Source of the DNA: Eledone cirrhosa
Taxonomy: Eukaryota > Mollusca > Cephalopoda > Octopoda > Eledonidae
Length of the DNA: 64,000 nucleotides
Direction: 5' to 3'
Assembly: GCA_964016885.1 (NCBI GenBank)
Contig: OZ024743.1
Location: forward strand, 181,238,652-181,302,651
Made by a program: the position numbers and the translations under genes. The notes under the pieces were generated by a model. The model had not been told where the DNA came from and made no database searches. It worked only from the letters and a program-made list of their open reading frames with translations. Below, one piece after another: positions 54,801-64,000 of the stretch (the stretch's first letter is position 1; the number at the start of each line of letters is the position of its first letter).

Positions 54801-55300
54801 TCATAAGTAAATAATGAACTTAATTGTTATAAAACGTTTATCATTAACATTAATTTAGAAATATAATGGTTGGGCAACATTTGTATTCTGGAACTGATGA
54901 ATTACAATGGAATTTTATAAATATATTTCACATTGGCATCGCAGTCCAGTCCTAGTTGTCATACACGATTTGTTGTTAGTTGACAAATTTCGTTGTAGTA
55001 TATATAAACAACTCTGCTGAAAGTCAGAGATATTAGCTGTCTTGCCTATAACGGAAAACTATAATTACATCTATAGTTAGAAATTGTGTGGAATTGTTTA
55101 CTGACGAACAAGGAAGGTTTTTGATGAACGATCAAGAGTGTGGAGTGATATTTTATCCTTAATTTAAATGCGTCTGAATTAATACTATTGAGTTTCATTA
55201 GAAACTTTCATCCATGATTCATTAATTTCTAATAAAGTTATGAGTCCCATTGACGCCATTATGATATACGGCGTGCTTTGGACATTTAAACACGGCTGGG
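54801..55300. other. No gene seen
   Basis: A/T-rich spacer without copies elsewhere in the window that I could find. Confidence 0.4.
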
Positions 55301-55309
55301 CATATTTCT

Positions 55310-55520
55310 AGGCAAGTGTGAGCACAGCGAATTTCTTCCTGTCAAAGAAAGAATGAGAGCGAGAGAAAATGAAAAATAGATTCGCTCCAAAACTCGACTG
55401 GTACTTCCTTCCATGATAGAATAAAAGGCAAAATTGATCTCGGCGAAATTTGAACTCAGTGCGCAGAGAGCCGGAAATAATACCACGATGCATAGCCTTC
55501 GGCGTTCTAGCGACTCTCCT
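55310..55520 (-). mobile_element. Second-type SINE
   Basis: GGCAAAATTGATCTCGGCG, AAATTTGAACTCAGTGCG and CGGCGTTCTAGCGACTCTCC, with the CT-rich tail complement (GAGAGCGAGAGAAAATG) at the low-coordinate end. Third copy of this subfamily. Confidence 0.8.
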
Positions 55521-55639
55521 CATTTGGCGTCTGCATATGAGAGCAATAATTTAATAAAATATTAATATTTCTAAGTCAGGTAGACTCCGCGAGCAAGATG
55601 GTTCGAAAACATCCATGAGCTTGGCTAGTCATGTTTGGG

Positions 55640-55860
55640 GATCCAGCCGGATCAGTTGGAGGCGGTTGCTTCTGACAGTAACACTGTTGTTACTGTCAGA
55701 ATCTCCCCGAGAATTACGTTAAGAGTATACATGTCTATGAAACCCTCAACTACATACAAGTTAATTTCATTTAAAAGCAATTCTGTTGTTCGAACACCTG
55801 GAACACGCATAGTCGAAACCAACGGCACCGAATGGCGCCCGACAGACTGGTCGGTCAAGG
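55640..55860 (+). repeat. Dispersed repeat, partner of 6620-6720
   Basis: Contains GAATCTCCCCGAGAATTACG, GTTGTTCGAACACCTGGAAC and ATAGTCGAAACC in the same order as the copy near 6628. ACTGTTGTTACTGTCAG just before makes a short hairpin with TGACAGTAACA. Confidence 0.6.
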
Positions 55861-55949
55861 TGTTCAAGGTGATATATATGTATCATTTGATAGTTAATAT
55901 ACTATTATATCATCTTTACCGGCCCCTTAGGCTACAACATCCCCTGGAT

Positions 55950-56320
55950 CTCCTCAAAGCCCCTTCCCCGACGGGGTGGGGGGGGGGGGGGCACACCCAC
56001 TTTGAGGGCGGACAGAATAGAGGAGGTATTTCTCCGGAGAATGGTGAGGTAGACGCGTTGGAAGAGCCATTCCAGCTCGCGAGGTTCACATCTGCGGGTA
56101 GCCAACTGCCATCTTATACGTTAAATTCAAATCCCACTGAACTCAAATTTAGACTCCAACGTTGCGGGGTCGATGAAAGATGTATCATTCAAGTTACTGG
56201 GATTGATATAATCAATGAAACCTCACCTCCATACAAAGTTAATAAAGATTATCAGCTGCTGGTTGATACCTCTGATCAAACAATCAGCTCTATTCAGCCA
56301 AACGGCTGTGAGGATAAATG
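55950..56320 (+). repeat. Dispersed repeat related to 2824-3135, within a 228-codon open frame
   Basis: An open frame runs 55635-56321 across two different dispersed repeats and an intervening G13 run (about 55978-55990). Residues from about 130 (SPENGEVDALEEPF) match the conceptual peptide at 2824-3135. From about residue 166 (NSNPTELKF) the text resembles the SINE B box and body (TTCAAATCCCACTGAACTC, GGGGTCGATGAAAG). The frame is therefore a chance patchwork of repeats rather than a gene. Confidence 0.6.
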
Positions 56321-56327
56321 AAATAAA

Positions 56328-56514
56328 AATAATTGTTTCTACTTTTGGCACAAGGCCAGAAATTACCCAGCACATTACTGGTACTTTATTTTATCGACCC
56401 CGTAAGGATGAAAGGCAAAGTTAACCTCGGCGGGATTTGAACTCAGTCCGTAAAGGGACATAACTCTATGCTGCAAAGTATGGTGTCCAACCCTCTGTCG
56501 ATACTGCCAAGCCA
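56328..56514 (-). mobile_element. SINE, short subfamily
   Basis: AATTGTTTCTACTTTTGGCAC, AAATTACCCAGCACATTACT, CCCCGTAAGGATGAAAGG, GGGATTTGAACTC, head complement TCGATACTGCCAAGCC. One of the best preserved minus-strand copies. Confidence 0.92.
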
Positions 56515-56673
56515 CCCCCAATACACATGAGCTTTTCTGATCCTACTCAGACCAATATTTCAGCCACCCTACATAAGAACTCAGTGTAAGAAAGTCTAAA
56601 GTCTGTCTCAAGTCTGGAGGCTCATCAGGCAGGTGCTTTTCCCGGTTTCCGTGGAATGAACATCATACCACAA

Positions 56674-56790
<117 letters not shown>

Positions 56791-56907
56791 GGAAAAGGGG
56801 CAGAACCGTTCAGTATGATCATAATGGATAGTGACCCTTGTTTGGTACGAGGGGCCAAAAAACAATGAGCCGACAAGTTATTGGCACCAACTGGGGAGGT
56901 CAATGTA

Positions 56908-57010
56908 ATAAACGTACTGGTCAAGTACTGGGGTTGATTTAATCGACTTTCACATCCCCTAAATTCAATTTCCTTGGTCGTGTGCCTAAAGGTCAAATCA
57001 TTAATAATTG
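56908..57010 (+). mobile_element. SINE 3' half, diverged
   Basis: GTACTGGGGTTGATTTAATC, a short linker with CCCCTAAATTC, GTGTGCCTAAAGGTCAAATC, ATTAATAATT. Confidence 0.7.
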
Positions 57011-57020
57011 TGAAGGGGTA

Positions 57021-57234
57021 GTGGATTTGCAGAATCAGTAGAGCGTCAAACAACATGCTATGTGGCATATAGTTATGTACTTTTATATTCTGAGTTCAAA
57101 TCCCACCGTTGTTAGCTTTGTCTTTCATCCTGTAGGGTCATTAAAATAAAGTACCAGTAATGCACTGAGATTCGGTTCATCAGCTTTATCCTACCCCCAA
57201 ATTTGACCTTGCGCTAAAATCAAAAGCCATAATA
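57021..57234 (+). mobile_element. SINE, long-linker subfamily
   Basis: GTGGATTTGCAGAATCAGTA head, GAGTTCAAATCCCACCG B box, AAAATAAAGTACCAGTAATG, tail AAAGCCATAATA. Confidence 0.88.
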
Positions 57235-57249
57235 GCAATTAAAATATAG

Positions 57250-57414
57250 GGTGATGATGACAAAATTGTAGAGCGTCGGACAACATGCTTTGCTGCATAT
57301 AGTTATATCCCTTTGCATTTTGAGTTCAAATCGCGCCTTACGTGGTCGATAAAATCAACTTTCTCCTTCCACCGAATTGCTGGTTTCTGTCAAAAGTAAA
57401 AACAATCATTTTGG
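57250..57414 (+). mobile_element. SINE with internal deletion
   Basis: Head ATTGTAGAGCGTCGGACAAC, B box GAGTTCAAATCGCGCC. The body is shortened so that CTTACGTGGTCGATAAAATC joins the linker early. Tail AAAAACAATCATTTTGG. Confidence 0.82.
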
Positions 57415-57447
57415 TTTAAAGCGGTCGAGATTATTGATCTTAAACCA

Positions 57448-57532
57448 ATATATACATATATATAATTATATATATATTTATATATATATATATATAATTA
57501 TATATATATATATATATAAATATATATATAAT

Positions 57533-57563
<31 letters not shown>

Positions 57564-57752
57564 ATATATGTATATATAATTATATATATATATATTTATA
57601 TATATATATAATTATATATATATATATATAATTATATAGATAAATCTACCAAAAGTTTTCGGTAGTGTCCAATCCGTATGAAGAACGTATATATATATAT
57701 AATTATATATATATATAGATAGATATATAGATATATAATTATATATATATAT
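57448..57752. repeat. (TA)n with ATAATTATA interruptions, two tracts
   Basis: 57448-57640 and 57687-57752. The regular TATAATTATA interruptions show local amplification. Between them lies a 45-bp single-copy-looking piece. Confidence 0.97.
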
Positions 57753-57753
57753 T

Positions 57754-58133
57754 GTTATACTTTGGGAGGGTCATGTTGCCAATAAGAAACACACGCACCA
57801 GTTGCTTTCACTTCAATTTAATTTAATATATATTTATAAATTTACAAATTTACAAATTTACAAATTTATAAATTTCTGGTTGGTTGGTTGGTTCCACAAC
57901 CAGATAGTTGTTTATATATATATAGTCATAGTTCTTTCGTCACACACTCTGTGACCTCTTCAGTGACTGGGGATTTCTTTCTTCGTTTCTGTGCCTTTCC
58001 TTTCTTCTATCCTACGCCATTTTCATTTGGTGCGTGTGTTTCTTATTGGCAACATGACCCTCCCAAAGTATAACAATATCGGTTTCAACACACGATTTCA
58101 GATAAAGAATCTTGCTAAACAAATTCAGAAACG

Positions 58134-58140
<7 letters not shown>
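57754..58140. repeat. Retroelement-terminus repeat with inverted ends, related to 62735-62970
   Basis: 57754-57801 (TTGTTATACTTTGGGAGGGT ... AACACACGCACCA) is the reverse complement of 58027-58074. Inside are four to five ACAAATTT repeats (57840-57870) and TTGG repeats. 57926-58135 is homologous to 62738-62970: both have GTTCTTTCGTCACACA, CAATATxGGTTTCAACACACGA and end before a TA tract. Confidence 0.8.
57935..57963 (-). ncRNA. Hammerhead-like partial core
   Basis: On the minus strand: CUGAAGA (57963-57957), one extra G, a perfect 6-bp stem GUCACA/UGUGAC with loop GAGUG, then GAAA (57938-57935). Only the two core strands and stem II are convincing. I find no good stem I. The homologous place at 62744-62764 keeps the 6-bp stem (with loop UAAUG) and GAAA but has lost CUGANGA. 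Confidence 0.4.

Positions 58141-58187
<47 letters not shown>
58137..58187. repeat. (TA)n tract
   Basis: About 50 bp of TA. Confidence 0.97.
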
Positions 58188-58194
<7 letters not shown>

Positions 58195-58440
58195 TGGAAA
58201 CGATATTTATTTTATTATACATATTTCAAGGGCAACCAAGGCAAATTATGGTGCGCTTTCAGCAGATAAAATACAGATTTGTTTTATAAATAAATATTGA
58301 CATACCCGGAAAAAAAGACAACCTTAACGGTTGGAGCTTCCTGGATAGTGGAGATATTACATTTATTGAGGGTGATACAAAATTATGAGTGAGTATGCAA
58401 ATGAGTGTCCGAAAGGTTGAAAAGATAATGGTTTATTTAA
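58188..58440 (+). repeat. Penelope-like arm, diverged relative of 13587-13800
   Basis: TTAATAAATGGAAACGATAT, ATATTTCAAGGG, CAGATAAAATACAGATTTGT and GACATACCCGG align in order with the 13.6-kb arm at roughly 70-80% by eye, including the ribozyme-like segment. Confidence 0.8.
58208..58273 (-). ncRNA. Diverged hammerhead-like fold in the 58-kb arm
   Basis: Stem I UAUUUUAU/AUAAAAUA is kept exactly. The first core strand is CUGCUGA (58265-58259), with C in place of the conserved A6. Stem II has changed sequence but still pairs at 7 of 9 positions. GAAA is kept. Stem III is AUA/UAU with a UG loop. Probably inactive, but the covariation supports a once-functional RNA fold. Confidence 0.6.
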
Positions 58441-59437
58441 ATTAAAATGTTGGAAGAAGGTGATATGTAAGGGAGAGAGAAAAAAAAAGAAAAAAAGAAA
58501 AAAGTAAGGAGACATATAGAAGAGGAAAGAAAGAACGATTATATATATTGATAGTGAAAATAGTGTGCATGAAGAGATGAGTTTCAAAGGATAAATATAC
58601 ACAGCGTAAGTATATCTAAGTGAGAGAAGAAATGAGAATAACGTGGAAGAATAATATTTATATACAGGATTCATTACGTTTTGATTATAATACTTATAAT
58701 GATAGGTTGAAAAATTAGATTAAAATTAAATTAAAATTAAAAAATTAGAAATCAAAATTAAAGATTAAAATTTACCTTAATATTAAAGATTCAATTTAAT
58801 AATTTAATATTAATAATTAGTTTAAATGTGTATGTTAAGGATTATAAATTATTTAAATAAATATATATTATTTTACATTAGAGAAAATCTAGTATAGTTT
58901 ATTTTATTAGAAGTTGTAAGTCAAAAATTTAAACATCCAAATAATTTAAACATCCAAATAATTCTAAATTTAAACATCTAAATTTATGAAAAATTTACGA
59001 GAGTTTACAAAGGAATAACCACTTAGTTATATTATAAAAACAGTAAGTGTAAAGGAAGTTAGAAGTGATTTTTTAAGAACTCAGATGACTCTAAGGATTA
59101 AATGTTATAAAGTTAAATAGTTAAGAATTTTTTATCTTAAGAATATAATTAAAACATGAACCATATGTAATTTTATACGAAATCATAAATTTACTTGCTA
59201 AAAAGTTAAAACATTTAAAAAATTTATCTTAAGAATATATTTAAAGCATAAACCATAGGTTATTCCACATATATATAAAAAACCTATATATAAAAATCAT
59301 ATGTTTTTCCACATATATATAAACATTTGGATATATATATTAAAAACGTTTGAAGATATAAAAATATTGGAAGGTATGAAAATAATGAAAATAATGGTTT
59401 TTCTATATCTTTCAAAGGAATTTTTAAAAGATTTTTC
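58441..59437. other. Very A/T-rich spacer, no gene
   Basis: Many ATTAAAATTA and AAATTTAAACATC repeats of low complexity. By composition and position it may be the interior of a decayed Penelope-like element, as at 13800-14800. No coding motif seen. Confidence 0.45.
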
Positions 59438-59445
59438 TTATATAT

Positions 59446-59530
<85 letters not shown>
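59438..59530. repeat. (TA)n tract
   Basis: About 90 bp of TA. Confidence 0.98.
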
Positions 59531-59531
<1 letters not shown>

Positions 59532-59607
59532 CGAAGGAAATGTGGTAAGGAACCAGGTGGACCATAACGTACCAAAGTACTTAATACTTGAGGTAGTAGA
59601 GTGGGTA

Positions 59608-59739
59608 ATAGGAACCAGTAAGACCCCGACAGCTGAGCTCAAGCCGTTTCGACGGCTAATTCTGGCTAATTCGACGAATTCCCAGAATTAGCCGTCGAAA
59701 CGGCTTGAGCTCAGCTGTCGGGGTCTTACTGGTTCCTAT
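59608..59739. repeat. Perfect 58-bp palindrome with 16-bp loop
   Basis: 59608-59665 and 59682-59739 are exact reverse complements over 58 bp. The loop CTAATTCGACGAATTC can itself fold (AATTCG/CGAATT). It contains ACGGCTAATTCTGG and its complement and is bordered on the right by (TA)n. Cruciform-capable. Confidence 0.97.
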
Positions 59740-59772
59740 ATATATATATATATAATATATATATATATATAT

Positions 59773-59804
<32 letters not shown>

Positions 59805-59857
59805 TTTATATATATAATATTATATATATTATATATATAATATATATATATATATAT

Positions 59858-59939
<82 letters not shown>

Positions 59940-59985
59940 TATATGTATATATATATATTATATATGTATATATTATATATATATT

Positions 59986-60016
<31 letters not shown>

Positions 60017-60045
60017 AATTATATATATATATATAAATATATAGG
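59740..60045. repeat. (TA)n with TATTATATAT interruptions
   Basis: About 300 bp of TA with regular TATAATAT/TATTATA breaks. Confidence 0.97.
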
Positions 60046-60400
60046 TATGCGTGTGCGCTTGTTATATACGTATTTATTTATTTATATACGTTTATTTAAT
60101 TATATGTATACTCTGGCACACACACACACATATATATATATATTTTTTTTATATATATTTTTATGTGTATTTGGTGTATACATTCCTATGCGTGCGGGTA
60201 CAGGCGTTACGTTGGTTCTGTATGTGCGTGGGGTTTTTTTGTGTGTATGTGCGTGTATTTGTTTACCTATGGCGAGTGTTTCCGCGTATGCTTGTGTATG
60301 TACGTATATAGATGCGTGTATGTATTTATTTAATTTCAATTACCTCTGTATTTTATTTACTTTATTCTTAAATCTGAAGCCGAGAATCATTCGGTTTCCT
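60046..60400. other. GT/TA-rich low complexity, no gene
   Basis: Open frames here are cysteine- and tyrosine-rich shadows of GTGTGT and TATATA text. Confidence 0.6.
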
Positions 60401-60683
60401 AGTTAGAATTTTAGTCTACGACTTCAGTTATACCATTTACGTAGTTTTGTCTTTGCGTGCAATTGTTCTCCCGCTCCACATATGACGTATTATCTTCGTT
60501 TTTTCCGTTCATTGCCAGAGAAGGTGTCTATGAACCACCTAATAGAATATTAGTCTACGACTTCTTTTATACCATAAACGTGGTTTTGTCTTTGCGTGTA
60601 ATTGTTTTTCATCGCTCCAAATAATGATGTATTATATTCGTTTTATCCCGTTCTTTGCCAGGGAACGTTTCCACGAACCAAAG
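60401..60683. repeat. Tandem duplication, unit about 141 bp
   Basis: TTAGAATTTTAGTCTACGAC ... GTTCATTGCCAGAGAAGGTG ... GAACCACC, then the same order again from about 60541 (TAGAATATTAGTCTACGAC ... TTTGCCAGGGAACGTTTCCA ... GAACCAAAG). About 80% identical by eye. Confidence 0.88.
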
Positions 60684-60782
60684 TATCGTCTTCCTGTCTA
60701 CCTCCGGTTGCAACGTTTTTTGAAATATTCACTTCTGCGTTCACAGATTGACTTTGTTAGTTTCAGAAGATCCCGTTAAAGG

Positions 60783-60833
60783 TGAAAGCAGCGATTCTTT
60801 GCTTAAACTTTAATCTGTTATTTTAATAAATAT
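60783..60833 (+). repeat. Dispersed repeat fragment, partner of 1263-1313
   Basis: GTGAAAGCAGCGATTCTTTG ... GTTATTTTAATAAATA is nearly identical to the complement of 1263-1313, 59 kb away. Confidence 0.8.
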
Positions 60834-61120
60834 TTGCTCTACGGTTCTTATATATTTGATATATATTTATCCTTATCGAGCCCTCTTTGGATTTTAGTCT
60901 TCAAATTTATTATTATTACTATATATATATATATATTTAATATATTAACAGAGAAAGCTTTCAGCGATACTCTGACCAACTCCATCTCACTCAACAAACA
61001 TTAGGATATACCTGAGTATAATCCCAATTATGTGTTTGGGGTGCTAACTATATAGTATTCCGTGGATAGTTGGTTGTATTATTTTATATGAGACATAATT
61101 AAATAAATCTCTCTTTCTTT

Positions 61121-61181
<61 letters not shown>
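60834..61181. other. A/T-rich spacer ending in a (TA)n tract
   Basis: No gene. (TA)n at about 61122-61181. Confidence 0.6.
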
Positions 61182-61185
<4 letters not shown>

Positions 61186-62100
61186 TAAATTTAGTCCTTC
61201 ATCAGTGATCTTCCAACCTTCATTGGTATTTCATCGCTTTAAAGACCATATACCTCCGGTGGGTGCGAGCAACGGCTTAAGAAAGTCTTTGGGACACGTA
61301 AATAAGGGGAACGAGCGAGACAGTAAACAATCAAAGATGGTAATGCAACGAAAAGTGACGAAGAAGGAGTCAAGTCCCTGAAATTGATGAACACAAGTTC
61401 TGTGAAATCATGGACGAGAGAGAATAAAGACCATCAAACCTGGTCGAAATGTGAGTAAGGAAAGAATTTCGCACAGGTCAAGCGGGAGGAAGAAGGAGTC
61501 AAGTCCCTGAAATCGATGAACATAAGTTCTGTGAAATCGTAGATGAGGGAGAATAAAGACCATCCGACCTGGTCAAAGTGTGCGTGAGGAAAGAATCTCG
61601 CACAGGTCAAACGGGAGGAAGTAGGAGAGGGAGTAGCAGAGAGTGAGTGAAAGTGTGAGGAAGAGGCTAACATAGAGAGTGACTGTTAGAGGGGGTAAAA
61701 GGAAGTGAGAGATACAGAGAAAAGGGAAGCAGTAAGAAAGAAACAGACGGGTCAGCGGAGGAAATTATATATGAATATGAAAACATGGCGTGCTGCGTGG
61801 TTGCAAATGGGTTACATATGAATAAATTTAGTCCTTCATCAGTGATCTTCCAACCTTCATTGGTATTTCATCGCTTTAAAGACCATATACTACCGGTTGG
61901 TGCGAGCAACGGCTAAAGAAAGTCGTTGGGACACGTAAATAAGGGCAACCATTGAGATAGTAAACAAACAAAGATGGTAATGCAACGAAAAGTGACGAAG
62001 AAGGAGTCAAGTCCCTGAAATCGATGAACATAAGATCTGTGAAATCGTAGACGAGAGAGAATAAAGACCATCAAACCTGATCAAAATGTGCGTGAGGAAA

Positions 62101-62105
<5 letters not shown>
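61181..62105 (+). repeat. Duplicated non-coding unit, two long copies and one partial
   Basis: ATGAATAAATTTAGTCCTTC starts at 61181 and 61818 and is followed in both by about 285 nearly identical bases to the GAGAATAAAGACCATC region (about 61430 and 62070). A partial copy (GAAGAAGGAGTCAAGTCCCTG onward) starts at about 61489, making a local 129-bp tandem. Both long copies begin after or near TA tracts. Family unknown; may be a SINE-like element. Confidence 0.85.
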
Positions 62106-62134
<29 letters not shown>

Positions 62135-62442
62135 GTACATTCAGACACACAAATACAAACGTATACACATATAAACCTTACATTCATATCGAAGTAGTGT
62201 GAGGTTATATCGTATCTTCATTGTTTCCTGAAAGTGTTACAGCATGTGTTGGTTGTTGGTAGCAGGAAATTAACATGCTATTCATCAGAAGCTGGTCAGT
62301 AACCTCATATCACACCATACCATCGTTATTAACTTCCGAGCCTGAAATAGGTAATAAGGCTTGGTTGATTAATCTGTCTGACACTGACGTTGGCATTGAG
62401 GTTGCCGTTGACGTTGACGCTACTGCGTCTGCTGCATCTGCT

Positions 62443-62473
<31 letters not shown>

Positions 62474-62735
62474 ATGTGGTTGTAGTAAGTGACATCATTT
62501 TTATAAGAAGCCGATACAGACGAAAGAACGATTTGATTTTTTTTCAATACACGAAGTGAAAATTTAAATATTTCTATTGTGTAAATTATAATACGTTATT
62601 TGAAAGTTTCAGTTGTAGAAATTCCATATCAGTAGCTTACAACGACTTTACAATGTTTAGCTTAGCCTATTCCTATCCATATTCAAATCCTGCCACACTT
62701 TGCTTCAACTTTCAACCATCCATTACCAATCGTAC
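62106..62735. other. Spacer with (TA)n and (GCT/GAT)n; no gene
   Basis: (TA)n at 62105-62131 and a (CTG)n-(ATG)n tract at about 62427-62477. The 94-codon frame 62275-62559 gets its length from the trinucleotide tract and shows no family signature. Confidence 0.5.
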
Positions 62736-62968
62736 ACTGGTTCTTTCGTCACACATTATGTGACCTCCTTAGCGACTAACCATTTTGTGCCTCCTCTTTT
62801 TCCTTATTGTTTGACGAACAAATGAATAACGAACAATAAAGTTAATGATAAAGTGTGTTTCTTTCTATAGGCAATATTGGCAATATGACCATTCCCAAAT
62901 GTAACAATATTGGTTTCAACACACGATTTCACATCATGAATCTTGTAGAACAAATACATAAACGTATA

Positions 62969-62976
<8 letters not shown>
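62735..62976 (+). repeat. Retroelement-terminus repeat, partner of 57926-58135
   Basis: GGTTCTTTCGTCACACATTA at the start and CAATATTGGTTTCAACACAC then GATTTCACATCATGAATCTT near the end align with the 58-kb copy. It likewise ends at a CT/TA tract. Confidence 0.8.
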
Positions 62977-63060
<84 letters not shown>

Positions 63061-63066
63061 TATATA
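62977..63066. repeat. (CT)n-(TA)n microsatellite
   Basis: CT to about 62992, TA to about 63066. Confidence 0.97.
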
Positions 63067-63380
63067 ATGAAAAATTGAACAGGGACAGAACAGAGAGGCA
63101 GTACAATAAATGTTTATTAAATTCACGCTCAGGAGAGTGGGGGGTAGGTGGGGGACGATGTTTCGGGCATAAGCCCTTCTTCAGGTGAGAAGTGTGTGGG
63201 AACAGAGTTCAAAAGATGTGTAGGGGAGTGGTGGAGAGACATATAGCGAAAGGAAACGATGCGAATGAAAAATTAACAAATAAAGACAAAAAATATAATA
63301 AATAAAAATAAAGCATGATCAAAATACAAGGAAGGAGAAAATTTGAAAATAAAGGCATGATCAAAATAAACTGAAATTAA
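63067..63380 (+). repeat. Probable Penelope-like element terminus
   Basis: Begins with AATAAATGTTTATTAAATTC, a G-rich stretch, then ACGATGTTTCGGGCATAAGC and CCTTCTTCAGG. That TTTCGGG...CCC..TTCAG block is frequent in Penelope-like terminal repeats. Two similar GGAG-AAAATAAAGCATGATC phrases follow (63310-63365). No coding region is visible before the window ends. Confidence 0.55.
63149..63184 (-). ncRNA. Hammerhead-like core at 63 kb
   Basis: Minus strand: CUGAAGA (63184-63178, fits CUGANGA), one unpaired A, stem II GGGC/GCCC with UUAU loop, GAAA (63164-63161), then AC-AUC-GU (stem III of two pairs) and C, giving a GUC cleavage triplet. Stem I is not evident, so a degenerate ribozyme is the most I would claim. 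Confidence 0.45.
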
Positions 63381-63750
63381 AAGGGGGGTAAACAGGTGGT
63401 GGAAGGGTGTGGGGTTAGGTGTGCGTGTGTGTGTGTGTGTGTGTGTATGTGAAAGTGAGGGTTGGGGGAAGAACGGGGTTGCATGTTCAGGAAGGTGAGT
63501 GTGGGGGGTGTTTTTGTGGGTAGGAGTGTCTGTGCGTGTGTGGATAGGGGGGTGAGGGGAGAGGAATCAGGAGGCTGAGGGTGTAAATATGTGGTGGGAA
63601 GCACGTGTGTGTGGTTTAAGCGTGTTGTGGGTGTGGGTGGCGTGTGGATAAAAAAAAAATTTGGGGGGGTGTGTGTGGGTGAGTTATGTAGGTGGTGGTG
63701 TAAGAGGATGGTTGAAAAGTTGGTAATTTCCACGGATGTTTGGAGATTTG
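63381..63750. other. G/T-rich low complexity, no gene
   Basis: GTGTGT and GGGGTG text. Minus-strand open frames are Thr/Pro/His-rich shadows. Confidence 0.6.
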
Positions 63751-63755
63751 TTTAG

Positions 63756-63918
<163 letters not shown>

Positions 63919-64000
63919 AAATCAAAGAACGCTTACATACTCAAGCAATTTTTATTTTTTATTTGCTGACAATGTTTCATTAGAGGGTAAAAATAGGGAG

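Noticed and set aside
62275..62559. Small acidic protein (94 codons)
   Set aside because: Most of its length comes from a GCT/GAT repeat, and the opposite strand is equally open.

Overview
The window looks like coleoid cephalopod (most likely octopus) nuclear DNA. It carries about 20 tRNA-derived SINE copies of the type known from octopus and squid. It also has very long (TA)n tracts, degenerate retroelements of four classes, and satellite DNA. I find no host protein-coding gene, rRNA, functional tRNA or prokaryotic operon. Nearly every long open frame is a simple repeat, a satellite read in frame, or a retroelement remnant.

Layout. 1-430: 3' end of a Tx1-like LINE. 430-2820: microsatellites and small direct and inverted repeats. 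2820-7060: SINEs, a fold-back element and other dispersed repeats. 7190-8110: Ty3/gypsy fragment (minus). 8390-9345: two interleaved minisatellites. 9360-9735: RTE-type LINE fragment (minus). 9950-13045: unrecognised sequence, SINEs and a CA-rich microsatellite. 13150-19640: a degenerate Penelope-like element (PLE). It has GIY-YIG and RT remnants on the minus strand, about 0.8-kb inverted terminal arms, and three copies of another repeat around it. 19680-25850: a nearly full-length Tx1-like LINE on the minus strand, broken by frameshifts. 25850-29340: small hairpins, a second PLE RT fragment, then trinucleotide and CT-rich repeats. 29341-53576: a 24-kb satellite of 27-29-bp monomers with higher-order structure. 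53577-57415: a dense cluster of SINEs, mostly minus strand. 57415-64000: TA-rich DNA with PLE termini, a perfect 58-bp palindrome and several local duplications.

The most interesting signals are three. First, hammerhead-ribozyme folds can be drawn by hand in the PLE-related termini: one pair in the inverted arms, a diverged relative at 58.2 kb, an independent well-formed one at 19.21 kb, and weaker ones near 57.9 and 63.2 kb. Second, the 24-kb satellite runs directly into a SINE at the position where monomer and SINE look alike, which suggests the satellite grew from inside a SINE. Third, the satellite shows nested amplification: an 82-bp trimer, a 1,873-bp tandem duplication, about 4.2-kb repeats, and one small inverted island of monomers.

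All calls come from reading the sequence. No alignment, folding program or database search was run.
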